From the NCBI GenBank assembly GCA_017478625.1, contig JAFVDF010000016.1, positions 124,001 to 188,000 on the forward strand: 64,000 nt of DNA. The letters run 5' to 3'. Position 1 is the stretch's first letter; each line of letters begins with the position of its first letter. The DNA is from Alloprevotella sp. GTDB lineage: Bacteria > Bacteroidota > Bacteroidia > Bacteroidales > Bacteroidaceae. Positions 37,238 to 45,127 of the stretch are shown here, in pieces. The position numbers were made by a program, and so were the translations under genes. Under the pieces are notes generated by a model that was not told where the DNA came from, did not search any database, and worked only from the letters and a program-made list of their open reading frames with translations.

Positions 37238-38527
37238 TTACTGATTAGGTTCTTCTTGTGCAGGTGCTTCTTCAAACTCTGCACGCAGTACATTAAGAAC
37301 TAAATCTACAGTACTTTCCTCTAAGTCGGCATCTTCGATGAGTTTGCTACGTTCTGCATTCAATACGTCTTTTGCAGTTTCCAACCCAACGCCTTTTATG
37401 GCTTCGATAACCCACGGGTCTATTTCGTCGGCAAATTCGTCAAGATAAATATCGTCTTCGGTATGAATTTTGTCTTCAACCTCACGGAATACATCAATAG
37501 TGTACTCGGTGAGTAGAGAAGCCAGCTTAATGTTTAAGCCGCCTTTACCGATGGCCAGAGAAACTTCTTCGGGGTTTAGATAAACTTCCGCACGATGTGC
37601 GTCTTCATGCAGTTCAATCCGATTGACTTTAGCGGGGCTGAGTGCGCGCTGGATAAGGAGAGTCGGATTGGAGGTAAAGCTGATGACGTCAATGTTCTCG
37701 TTATGGAGTTCACGGACTATGTCGTGGATGCGGCTGCCTTTTACGCCAACGCACGCGCCTACGGGATCGATTCGCTCATCGTAACTTTCTACAGCTATCT
37801 TTGCTCTTTCGCCCGGAATGCGGGCTACGCGTTGCAGACTGATAAGGCCATCGGCAATTTCGGGTATCTCGCGTTCCAACAGGCGACGCAGGAACTGGTT
37901 GCTGGTGCGACTAAGGTAAATTTTAGGTTTACCATTTGTGTTGTCCACACGTTCTATCACGGCAGATACCATGTCGCCGTTGTGGAAAAAGTCGCGCGGA
38001 ATTTGTTTATTCTTAGGCAATATGAGCTCTGTACCCTCCTCATCAATGAGAAGCGTTTCGTTTTTCCATGCCTGATAGACTTCTGCGGTCAGAAGCTGGC
38101 CTTCTCGTTTCTTATACTTATTGTAAAGCGCATCGTGTTCGAGTTCCAGTATTTTGCTAGCCAGCGTCTGGCGTAGCGTAAGGATTGCCCGGCGACCAAA
38201 TTCGTTGAAATTAACGGTTTCACTGACATCTTCGCCTACTTCATAGTCCTCGTCTATCAAGCGTGCATCAGTCAGGGAAATTTGCTTATTTGTGTCAGTC
38301 ACCTGACCATCTTCCACTACTTCTCGACTACGGTATATCTCGCAGTCTCCTTTGTCTGGATTGACAATTACGTCAAAGTTTTCGTCTGAACCGTAGATTT
38401 TAGCAATTACAGACCGGAAACTTTCTTCCAGCACACCAATGAGAGTGGTGCGGTCTATGTCTTTTGTTTCTTTAAACTCAGAAAAGGTGTTAATGAGACT
38501 TACTGTCTCCGTAGATTTCCTTGCCAT
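37238..38527 (-). CDS. nusA: Transcription elongation/termination factor NusA
   Basis: 429 residues: an N-terminal RNA-polymerase-binding domain, an S1 domain around residues 135-200 (GQLLTAEVYQAWKNE ...), then two KH domains (RIDPVGACVGVKGSRIHDIVRELHNENIDVI and SLAIGKGGLNIKLASLLTEY). A C-terminal helical domain follows with an acidic tail. It modulates pausing, termination and antitermination. It sits between rimP and infB as in most bacteria. Confidence 0.97.
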   Translation of the reverse strand: MARKSTETVSLINTFSEFKETKDIDRTTLIGVLEESFRSVIAKIYGSDENFDVIVNPDKGDCEIYRSREVVEDGQVTDTNKQISLTDARLIDEDYEVGEDVSETVNFNEFGRRAILTLRQTLASKILELEHDALYNKYKKREGQLLTAEVYQAWKNETLLIDEEGTELILPKNKQIPRDFFHNGDMVSAVIERVDNTNGKPKIYLSRTSNQFLRRLLEREIPEIADGLISLQRVARIPGERAKIAVESYDERIDPVGACVGVKGSRIHDIVRELHNENIDVISFTSNPTLLIQRALSPAKVNRIELHEDAHRAEVYLNPEEVSLAIGKGGLNIKLASLLTEYTIDVFREVEDKIHTEDDIYLDEFADEIDPWVIEAIKGVGLETAKDVLNAERSKLIEDADLEESTVDLVLNVLRAEFEEAPAQEEPNQ

Positions 38528-38554
38528 AGGTTGATATGTTTATTTTATTATTTT

Positions 38555-39022
38555 CTATTTGAAGTCTATGAACAGACGAGTCTCTTTAACGTCGTCGTAG
38601 TTGAAGGTTTTGTTTTCGGAATATAATTTAGGCCGTTTGTCGCCTTCGCGCTTCTCTTTGACGGTATAGGACAGAGTGAAAACATCTGCTTCGACATCTT
38701 CCAAAGTACCGATAAGCCTGCTTCCTTCTTTAGTTAATACTTCTACTTCATCACCTTCGTGGATGACATATTGCTGGTGGACGAGGAAAGGTTGGCCCAG
38801 TCCGGCACTTCCTACCTCTAGCTCAAAATCTTCTTCGTCACGGTTGAGCCGTTCTTCTATATAGCGACTTAGTTCGACGCAGTCTTCTATCCATACGCCG
38901 TCTTTATGGTCAATTTCCACTAAGATGCGGTTATCTTCCGTAACGTCTATTTGGGTCAGGAAGTATTCGTTCTTCTCCAACCACTCTTCTACAATTTGTT
39001 TTACTAAATTTTTGTCTGTCAT
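38555..39022 (-). CDS. rimP: Ribosome maturation factor RimP
   Basis: 155 residues, the first gene of rimP-nusA-infB. It has the RimP N-domain with the pattern ILVEIDHKDGVWIEDCVELSRYIEERL and the conserved ELEVGSAGLGQPF, followed by the SH3-like C-domain beginning around QYVIHEGDEVEVLTKEGSRLIGTL. It is needed for 30S subunit assembly. Confidence 0.93.
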   Translation of the reverse strand: MTDKNLVKQIVEEWLEKNEYFLTQIDVTEDNRILVEIDHKDGVWIEDCVELSRYIEERLNRDEEDFELEVGSAGLGQPFLVHQQYVIHEGDEVEVLTKEGSRLIGTLEDVEADVFTLSYTVKEKREGDKRPKLYSENKTFNYDDVKETRLFIDFK

Positions 39023-39044
39023 GCCTTATGAAGCCATCTTGTTA

Positions 39045-39077
39045 CTAAAAGAAATGAGGAACTTTCTCAAGTCCCTC
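39045..39077 (-). promoter_or_regulatory. Leader hairpin of the rimP-nusA-infB operon, possible attenuator
   Basis: On the minus strand GAGGGACTT and AAGTTCCTC form a 9-bp stem with a GAGA loop (one G-T pair), followed by ATTTCTTTTA. It lies between the promoter (39091-39120) and the rimP start, so read-through or termination here would control nusA. The T-tract is imperfect. Confidence 0.45.
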
Positions 39078-39090
39078 ACTCAGTCCGATG

Positions 39091-39120
39091 CAAAAATACA
39101 TTTTTTTTATAATAAAGAAA
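39091..39120 (-). promoter_or_regulatory. Promoter of rimP-nusA-infB-cvpA-sufB
   Basis: On the minus strand TATTTTTG (39091-39098) fits TAnnTTTG exactly. A TTTC lies 18 bp upstream as a degenerate -33 element. The same TATTTTTGCA -7 block precedes nusB and glmM. Confidence 0.6.
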
Positions 39121-39138
39121 GTTTGCCACGCTTTTTTT

Positions 39139-40257
39139 CTATTGTTTTTCTGCTTTTTGCACGATTCTTTGATAAGCCAGTCGTTCGTCACCATTATTTA
39201 AGTAAATGATACCGCAATATTGGAAGTCGTTCCGAAGAAGCAATTTCTGCATAATCTTATTGTCGCGGTGCGTATCTATCCGCAGATTGTCTGACCGATT
39301 ATTGCAGAAACGGAGAATGTCGTCGAACACTCCCCTAGGGCCAGTTCTTTTACCTATGCGATGAAGGACCCAATAGGGAGTGGTATCGTCCTTCCATGCA
39401 CCATTATAGATATGTGTGTAGGTACTATCGGGACCTGGCATAAATACGAAGGATGCAATGATCTCGTTATGGCGTTCAACGACAAAGGAATAGCCCTTGC
39501 TAATATCTTCCCGCACTAGTTCAACGCTGGGGTAGTTGTTGATCCATTGCTTGAGGTTGCCACTGGAGCGCATTATGGTCCGAGCTTCGGCAAATATGTG
39601 CATCATCTGTGGCAAGTCGCTTTCTGTGGATTGCCTTATTGAAGTTTTTGGGTAATCAGAAGGGTGGGCAATGAGGTCAAGGATGGAAGAAATGTCCGGC
39701 TTCTTTCCGTCTGGATTCATAATGACGAGATCTGTCCGAAGCCGTTTCTCCTCTTCGGGCATTTGCCGATCCATCCATTGGCTTACTGTTTGGGCGTCCA
39801 TGTGGCTCCGCTCGATTACCCGTTGCAGTCTGGTGGGAGTATCAGCATATACTAATATGCTTCGATCTACTAATGCATCGAAACCCGATTCGAAGAGCAA
39901 CGCGCACTCTACGAAAACGGCCTTGTCCGACTGACATTCGGCCCAATACAAGAAGTCTGTTTTGACAGCAGGGTGTACAATCTGATTTATCCGATCCACA
40001 TTTTCAGCGGAATCTTGCATAAATGAACGCAAGGCATCCTTGCGTAGCTGTCCGTCTGCAGTCAGAATGGATTGGCCTATAAGTGTAGAAAGTCTGCGGA
40101 TTACGTTTTCGTTTGTTTCCATAATCCGTTTGGCTGCACCGTCGCAGTAATATACCGTGAAGCCAGCATCTTCCAGCAGTTGGCACACGAGCGTTTTTCC
40201 GCTACCTATGCCACCTGTTATGCCCACTACTAGCGGTTTATTTTTTTTGCTGTTTGC
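39139..40257 (-). CDS. coaE: Dephospho-CoA kinase fused to a GNAT-type acetyltransferase
   Basis: 372 residues from the Met giving MANSKKNKPLVVGITGGIGSGK. A Met nine codons earlier is possible but overlaps ybbR further. Residues ~8-205 are CoaE: P-loop GITGGIGSGKT, YYCDGAAKRIM, and the VFVECALLFESG motif, phosphorylating dephospho-CoA to CoA. Residues ~208-372 are a separate GNAT-like domain (IRQSTESDLPQMMHIFAEARTIM ... NLRIDTHRDNKIMQKLLLRNDFQYCGII) of the type common as a free Bacteroidales protein. The frame is continuous. Its acceptor is unknown. It overlaps ybbR by 20 bp. Confidence 0.85.
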   Translation of the reverse strand, partial: ANSKKNKPLVVGITGGIGSGKTLVCQLLEDAGFTVYYCDGAAKRIMETNENVIRRLSTLIGQSILTADGQLRKDALRSFMQDSAENVDRINQIVHPAVKTDFLYWAECQSDKAVFVECALLFESGFDALVDRSILVYADTPTRLQRVIERSHMDAQTVSQWMDRQMPEEEKRLRTDLVIMNPDGKKPDISSILDLIAHPSDYPKTSIRQSTESDLPQMMHIFAEARTIMRSSGNLKQWINNYPSVELVREDISKGYSFVVERHNEIIASFVFMPGPDSTYTHIYNGAWKDDTTPYWVLHRIGKRTGPRGVFDDILRFCNNRSDNLRIDTHRDNKIMQKLLLRNDFQYCGIIYLNNGDERLAYQRIVQKAEKQ

Positions 40258-41236
40258 CATCGGCTGCAATATCTTCGATGACATATTCTACCTCTTCCGG
40301 CTGGATTTTCACCCTCTTGACGCCTTGCGGCATGGATTTAAGGGTGACTTTTATGCGAGAAGTGGAGTTTTGCAACAGGTCGTCGTAAGTTATCACTATG
40401 ATAAAATCGTCGGGAGTTATATCTCTATACTGTTGCATACCCACCTGAAAATTTACAGTTACTTTCGACGGGAATGTGCGCAGTGCTTTCTCGGCAGGAA
40501 AGTTGGCTTGCTGGATAGGAACTTGGAGCGATTTTTCAACAAGCCTGTCTGTTTTGATGAGAACCTTAACAGCTGAGGGCTCATACTTGACACCCGGAGA
40601 CATTTCAAGTTCCGTTTCTACGGTTACAGTGTCCGACACATTATGCATATAGAGAGGCTTGGTCTTGGCTGTGACTAGTGTGTCCAGCGTACTAGGACGC
40701 GCGTAAACGGTAACGCTGTCAGGCTCTGCCAGGAGGGATAATATGAAATACTGATTATCCGAAACGACATTTCCTACCACTTCTACAGGGACACGCTTCT
40801 TCTCTCCATAGTTATAATAGAAAGAAACCTGCTGTGGTCTTATTGCAACGATGTGCGTATCTCCACTAATCTGTTTGGAAATCTGCCGGGTCAGTTCGGC
40901 CGATGATATAGTGCCCATCCCGTTGGCTTGCGTGGCTTCATTAAAGTCTATAGTTATAGGCTTCAACTTATTAGAAAGCCGATAGGATAACAGAGCCCAT
41001 CCTTTGTCGGTAAGCGATACATTAATCTCCTTAGGTGGTGCGGTTGTGATAACTACCTCCGCGGGCACACCCTCGAGTTGTAAGGGAATGGCATAATCTT
41101 GCTGATAGGTCCCATTGAGTTTTGTTATCAGCCAAAACACAATAGAGAGAAAAAGAAAGAAGCAGAACGTCAGTGTCTGCTTATTCCAGATAAGAGCAAG
41201 GATGGAACGGCTTGTTTTTCTGCGGTTGTTATCCAT
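40238..41236 (-). CDS. YbbR/CdaR-like domain protein
   Basis: 332 residues: a short cytoplasmic basic start (MDNNRRKTSRS), one transmembrane helix at ~18-38 (TLTFCFFLFLSIVFWLITKL), then several YbbR-like beta repeats outside the membrane (VSLTDKGWALLSYRL and SVTVYARPSTLDTL are recognisable). In Firmicutes, YbbR proteins regulate the c-di-AMP cyclase. In Bacteroidota the gene is kept between yajC and coaE and its role is unproven. Confidence 0.8.
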   Translation of the reverse strand: MDNNRRKTSRSILALIWNKQTLTFCFFLFLSIVFWLITKLNGTYQQDYAIPLQLEGVPAEVVITTAPPKEINVSLTDKGWALLSYRLSNKLKPITIDFNEATQANGMGTISSAELTRQISKQISGDTHIVAIRPQQVSFYYNYGEKKRVPVEVVGNVVSDNQYFILSLLAEPDSVTVYARPSTLDTLVTAKTKPLYMHNVSDTVTVETELEMSPGVKYEPSAVKVLIKTDRLVEKSLQVPIQQANFPAEKALRTFPSKVTVNFQVGMQQYRDITPDDFIIVITYDDLLQNSTSRIKVTLKSMPQGVKRVKIQPEEVEYVIEDIAADGKQQKK

Positions 41237-41300
41237 AGTGACCTACCTTTTCTGCACTTCCATACAATAATGGAAGTGCAGAGGAGTTAAGGGGGTGAAT

Positions 41301-41627
41301 TTATGCTTTTGTTTCTCCAGCAGGGGGAACAATGGCAGATTTTTCAAAGACGAGGTCAACGCCCGTAGCCACATTTACGACAAGGGTGTTATTCTCCTCG
41401 TTGATTCGCTTTACTGTTCCGTGCAAACCTCCGACGGTTACCACGTCGCTACCTACATGTAGTGCTTTGCGATACTCGTCTATGGCTTTCTGACGTTTGT
41501 TCTGAGGACGAATCATAAAGAAGTAAACAATCGCAAATAAGATTGCCATCATTACCAGCATGGAAGTCATGCCGTCGGCAGGGGTTTGACCGGTTCCTTC
41601 TAGGAGAGAAAAAAGTAGTGTAATCAT
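41301..41627 (-). CDS. yajC: Sec translocon accessory subunit YajC
   Basis: 108 residues with one membrane helix (MLVMMAILFAIVYFFMI) followed by RPQNKRQKAIDEYRKALHVGSDVVTVGGLHGTV, which is the YajC consensus. It associates with SecDF. It sits between nusB and ybbR, 38 bp from nusB. Confidence 0.94.
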   Translation of the reverse strand: MITLLFSLLEGTGQTPADGMTSMLVMMAILFAIVYFFMIRPQNKRQKAIDEYRKALHVGSDVVTVGGLHGTVKRINEENNTLVVNVATGVDLVFEKSAIVPPAGETKA

Positions 41628-41665
41628 AGCATTGAATTGTATTTAGTTGTAAATTGATGCAAGGG

Positions 41666-42595
41666 CTATTTTAAGAGCTTTCCCTCTGCACGTAGTTTTT
41701 TTACTACGTGGTCCAGCAGTCCGTTAATATATCGTGAACTCTTCGGAGTGCTGTATATTTTAGCTATGTCTAAGTATTCGCTGAACGACACATTGAGCGG
41801 AATATCGTTGAAAGTCAGAATTTCTGCTAAGGCTATCTGCATAATGATAATGTCCATAAATGGTAGTCGGGAGAACTCCCAATTCTGCGCATTCTCCTGT
41901 ATCAGTTGGCGGGTTTCTTCTTCGCGTTCAAGTACGGCCTTATATAGTCGTTGTCCAAATTCTTCGTCTTCTTGGCTGTCATATTTGGGCAACAATTCCT
42001 CTTCGGGCTTTAAGTTGGGATTATAGCGACGGATGGTCTTCAGCACAAAGCTGTCCACGATTTCCTTGTCGTCATTCCAGTACAGGCTATGGTCTTCGAG
42101 CAATTGCTCAAAGTCGTCGTTCTGGCAGATTATAGTCTTGTAGAGTCTGCGTATGATTTCACGATCGGCTTCATAGGAAAAATCTTCCGCGTCAAGATAA
42201 GCCTGAAAATCGTCGCTTTGTGTAAACCGGTTGTATAGGTCTTTGATAAAACTGGGCTCTTCTTCCCATTCCTCACGCCTTTCCCGATATTGAGCCAAAG
42301 TCGGATTTTCTTTCAATTGTAATAGGATTTTATTTTCAGAAAACCGTTTGTCGGCAAAGGCCAGGTTTTGATTCAGATTCATTCGTGTGGCCCGTGCTTC
42401 CAAAGCTTCTGCTTTTCGTTCTCCATATTCTTGGAGGCTGACAAGTTGATTGAGCAGATAAAAATACAGTTCGTATGCTTTGCTCAGACTGAAGTCCAAT
42501 TCTTTTAGAGCCGTTTCAGGCGTTTTTTCACCATCTTTATAGTATGCATATACTAACTGAACCACTTTCAGCCTTATGAGTGCTCTATTTATCAT
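41666..42595 (-). CDS. nusB: Transcription antitermination factor NusB (long Bacteroidota form)
   Basis: 309 residues from the Met at 42595 (MINRALIRLKVVQLVYAYYKDG). The frame is open 47 codons upstream, but that stretch spans the promoter and is not conserved-looking. The C-terminal half holds the NusB fold: MDIIIMQIALAEILTFNDIPLNVSFSEYLDIAKIYSTPKSSRYINGLLD. Bacteroidota NusB carries an N-terminal extension, which explains the length against ~140 residues in E. coli. It acts in rRNA antitermination. Confidence 0.92.
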   Translation of the reverse strand: MINRALIRLKVVQLVYAYYKDGEKTPETALKELDFSLSKAYELYFYLLNQLVSLQEYGERKAEALEARATRMNLNQNLAFADKRFSENKILLQLKENPTLAQYRERREEWEEEPSFIKDLYNRFTQSDDFQAYLDAEDFSYEADREIIRRLYKTIICQNDDFEQLLEDHSLYWNDDKEIVDSFVLKTIRRYNPNLKPEEELLPKYDSQEDEEFGQRLYKAVLEREEETRQLIQENAQNWEFSRLPFMDIIIMQIALAEILTFNDIPLNVSFSEYLDIAKIYSTPKSSRYINGLLDHVVKKLRAEGKLLK

Positions 42596-42630
42596 AATTC
42601 TATAAGGAGACCCACTTATGTTCTCCGTTG

Positions 42631-42638
42631 CAAAAATA
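42631..42638 (-). promoter_or_regulatory. -7 element for nusB-yajC-ybbR-coaE
   Basis: TATTTTTG on the minus strand fits TAnnTTTG, 35 bp before the nusB ATG. No TTTG is seen at -33. Confidence 0.5.
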
Positions 42639-42877
42639 ATGCTTTTTTCTGGCTTCTGCTTTTTCCTTATGAAATTTCGCCTGCTTTTGGCCTCTGTCAC
42701 AGGACAAAATGATAGAAAAATAGGTTTCTTTGTCATTAACTGACATTTTTTTAGAAAAATATTTGGGTTTTAATAGTTTTAGACCGACTTTTGAAACCGC
42801 AACAGGTTGTTGTAAGTCTTTGGGAATTAGTAATTAAAAGAAAAGCCTATCAAGTCTGTAGGCGCAAACCTTAAAAA

Positions 42878-43189
42878 ATGGTAGATTTCAAACAATCGGA
42901 TCGGGAGATTCTTTTTTTTCGCGAGGTTAAAGCCGGAAAACGCATTTACTATATTGATGTAAAGAGGGACCGTAATGGTGATCATTATATCTCCCTTACA
43001 GAGAGTAAACGCATTAAAGCAGGAACAGAGGGGGAGAAGCCTGTTTTTGAGAAGCATAAAGTGTTCTTTTATGTAGATGATTTGGAGAAATTGTCCAAGG
43101 CAATGGACGATGTAAGGAATTATCTGAGAAACGAAGTGCCTACAGAAAAGCCTTCCAAACTTCTGGAAGATTTCTCATTTGATCTTTAA
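42878..43189 (+). CDS. DUF3276 / bacterial PUR-alpha nucleic acid-binding protein
   Basis: 103 residues matching the single PUR repeat of Bacteroidota and spirochaetes: REILFFREVKAGKRIYYIDVKRDRNGDHYISLTESKR, then KHKVFFYVDDLEKLSKAMDDV. The fold binds single-stranded DNA or RNA as a homodimer. Its cellular targets are unknown. It is monocistronic, and the leader (42800-42870) can form small nested stems (GACTT/AAGTC, AACC/GGTT). A 27-bp perfect hairpin follows. Confidence 0.9.
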   Translation: MVDFKQSDREILFFREVKAGKRIYYIDVKRDRNGDHYISLTESKRIKAGTEGEKPVFEKHKVFFYVDDLEKLSKAMDDVRNYLRNEVPTEKPSKLLEDFSFDL

Positions 43190-43248
43190 TACTCTCCGTT
43201 TTAACGTAAAAAGAAGAACAGTCAATACATTTATATTACAGTTGTATC

Positions 43249-43311
43249 ACACTATCAGTCAAGGGGCTTTGGTTTTCAATCCTGAAACCAAAGCCCCTTG
43301 ACTGATAGTGT
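43249..43311. terminator. 27-bp perfect hairpin between convergent genes
   Basis: Arms 43249-43275 and 43285-43311 are perfectly complementary around a 9-nt loop. Arm landmarks are ACACTATCAG, CAAGGGGCTTTGG and their complements. It lies between the convergent PUR-alpha and GH20 stop codons, so it can end transcripts from both sides. The stem is far longer than a normal terminator and lacks a strong T-run. Confidence 0.75.
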
Positions 43312-43323
43312 AGTGCGAGGTGA

Positions 43324-44994
43324 CTATTTAACTAGGATTTCGTCTAAGAAGATCCAATCGTCCGGCGTGGGCGATGAGGCAACAATGTGGATATAACGTG
43401 CTTTTTGTTTGCCGGTCCATCCCAGATTCTGAAAGAATAATCGGTTGGAAGGACGCTTCACAATCTTGAAGTTGGCTACCTCATTATATGTTTTTCCGTC
43501 AGCCGATAAGGCAATGGTAAGTTCGGACGGCAGATAGATCCAAGCCACGTCCGACTGCATGAAGTCCATGCCGACAGAGGATATCTCTATTGCTTTACGC
43601 AAATCAACCGTGACATCCAGGCAGTTCTTACCCTTGAAGCCTTGCCAGCGCTTGTCGTTGTGATTCCAGTCGCCTCTTTTGCCGTCTATCAGGGCATTTT
43701 CGCCTGACGCGGGGTAGGTTTCGTTCATTGGCTGGTTATAGATGACACGTCCCTTGCTGGCACGATTGACTATATCTACCAGACTCTCTGAGCGATGGCC
43801 CTGTTCTGTGCGCAGGTCAAATGTGTTATAACCGTTCTGGCTCAATTGATTCAGCGTATGCAGGGTGTTGAAGCGGAACTCTTTGAAAGGTTCAATCTCT
43901 TTACCCGCTTTTCCGATTTCGGCTATGGCAATGATACGCGGATAAAGCATATACTCTGCATGAGCGCCCGTAGGAATAAATTCAGTCCAGAGATTTCCCT
44001 GTACGCCTAATACGTGAGGCGAATCGATAAGCGCATCTTTCAGCAGGTAGGTCTGTTCCAAAGGCAGGTACGTTCCAAAAGCGTAAGGCTCTACTATGGG
44101 TGCATCTTGGTAATAGTCTAAGTAACAATAGGCCGATGGCGAAAGGATTACATCATAGCCCAGATCCACAGCGTGTTGGGCTTTTTCCAAACCACGCCAG
44201 ACCATGATGACACTACCTTTGGGCAATCCTTCACAAAGGGCTTCGTCCCATGCGATAGGTTTGCGCCCCTTGCTTATCACATATTGCATCATTTCTCTGA
44301 CAAAATGGTCCTGCAATTCTTGATTGCTCTTTATGCCTAATTCTGCCTTGCGCTGACTGCAGGACGCACACTTTTCCCACGCTGCCATACTGGCCTCATC
44401 GCCACCGATATGGATATATGGAGAGGGGAATATGCTCATAACCTCGTCGAGTACATTCTGCATAAATTGCACCGTCAGGTCGTTGCTGGGACATAGGTCG
44501 CCCTGTCCGTCAAAGATGCCGTTACAAGCTAATTTCGGGTAAGTGGCCAATACCTCCTCGCTATGCCCCGGCATCTCTATCTCTGGTACAATTTCCACGC
44601 CTCTATCTGCTGCGTAGGCTACGAGGTCGCGCATCTGCTCCTGTGTATAATAACCACCATAGGCACCTGGAGTAAATTCCGAGGCATATCGGCGGTCATT
44701 GTTTACCCACCATTTGTTCCAGTCCTCTTGTGTGCGCCAAGCGGCTTTACTTGTCAGCAGAGGATAGCGTTTGATTTCCAGACGCCAGCCTGCGGCATCT
44801 GTGAGGTGGAGATGTAGTTTGTTGATACCAATATCTTGAAACGCGTCAATCTGTTTCTTTAAGAAATCTACTGAAAAGAAATGACGTGACACGTCTATCA
44901 TACATCCACGCCACTCATAGGCCGCGCTTTGGGCGGATAGAGAAACAATGAAGGCACAGGTGGCCATCAATGTGAAGATACGTTTTTTGAACAT
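43324..44994 (-). CDS. Secreted beta-N-acetylhexosaminidase (GH20)
   Basis: 556 residues with a Sec signal peptide (KKRIFTLMATCAFIVSLSAQSA). The TIM barrel begins directly after it (YEWRGCMIDVSRHFFSVDFLK), so the usual GH20b N-terminal domain is missing. HLHLTDAAGWRLEIKRYP and the catalytic pair D199-E200 in YIHIGGDEAS are intact; WRTQEDWNKWW and YYQD line the sugar pocket. Residues ~410-556 look like an F5/8-type C-terminal carbohydrate-binding domain. It releases terminal GlcNAc/GalNAc from glycans. Confidence 0.92.
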   Translation of the reverse strand: MFKKRIFTLMATCAFIVSLSAQSAAYEWRGCMIDVSRHFFSVDFLKKQIDAFQDIGINKLHLHLTDAAGWRLEIKRYPLLTSKAAWRTQEDWNKWWVNNDRRYASEFTPGAYGGYYTQEQMRDLVAYAADRGVEIVPEIEMPGHSEEVLATYPKLACNGIFDGQGDLCPSNDLTVQFMQNVLDEVMSIFPSPYIHIGGDEASMAAWEKCASCSQRKAELGIKSNQELQDHFVREMMQYVISKGRKPIAWDEALCEGLPKGSVIMVWRGLEKAQHAVDLGYDVILSPSAYCYLDYYQDAPIVEPYAFGTYLPLEQTYLLKDALIDSPHVLGVQGNLWTEFIPTGAHAEYMLYPRIIAIAEIGKAGKEIEPFKEFRFNTLHTLNQLSQNGYNTFDLRTEQGHRSESLVDIVNRASKGRVIYNQPMNETYPASGENALIDGKRGDWNHNDKRWQGFKGKNCLDVTVDLRKAIEISSVGMDFMQSDVAWIYLPSELTIALSADGKTYNEVANFKIVKRPSNRLFFQNLGWTGKQKARYIHIVASSPTPDDWIFLDEILVK

Positions 44995-45040
44995 AGGAGA
45001 TAAGTCAAAAAGTTTTTTCTATAATAGTCTGTGCAAAGTA

Positions 45041-45081
45041 AATAAAAAATCCCGATTCCAGCCATTGGGAGTCGGGATTTT
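45041..45081 (-). terminator. Intrinsic terminator of clpB
   Basis: On the minus strand AAAATCCCGA pairs with TCGGGATTTT in a 10-bp stem, followed by a T-rich run. It lies 47 bp beyond the clpB stop. Confidence 0.88.
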
Positions 45082-45127
45082 CCATAATGCAATTTGCAGG
45101 AGCAAAGTATGACTGTGCTGATAGTTC

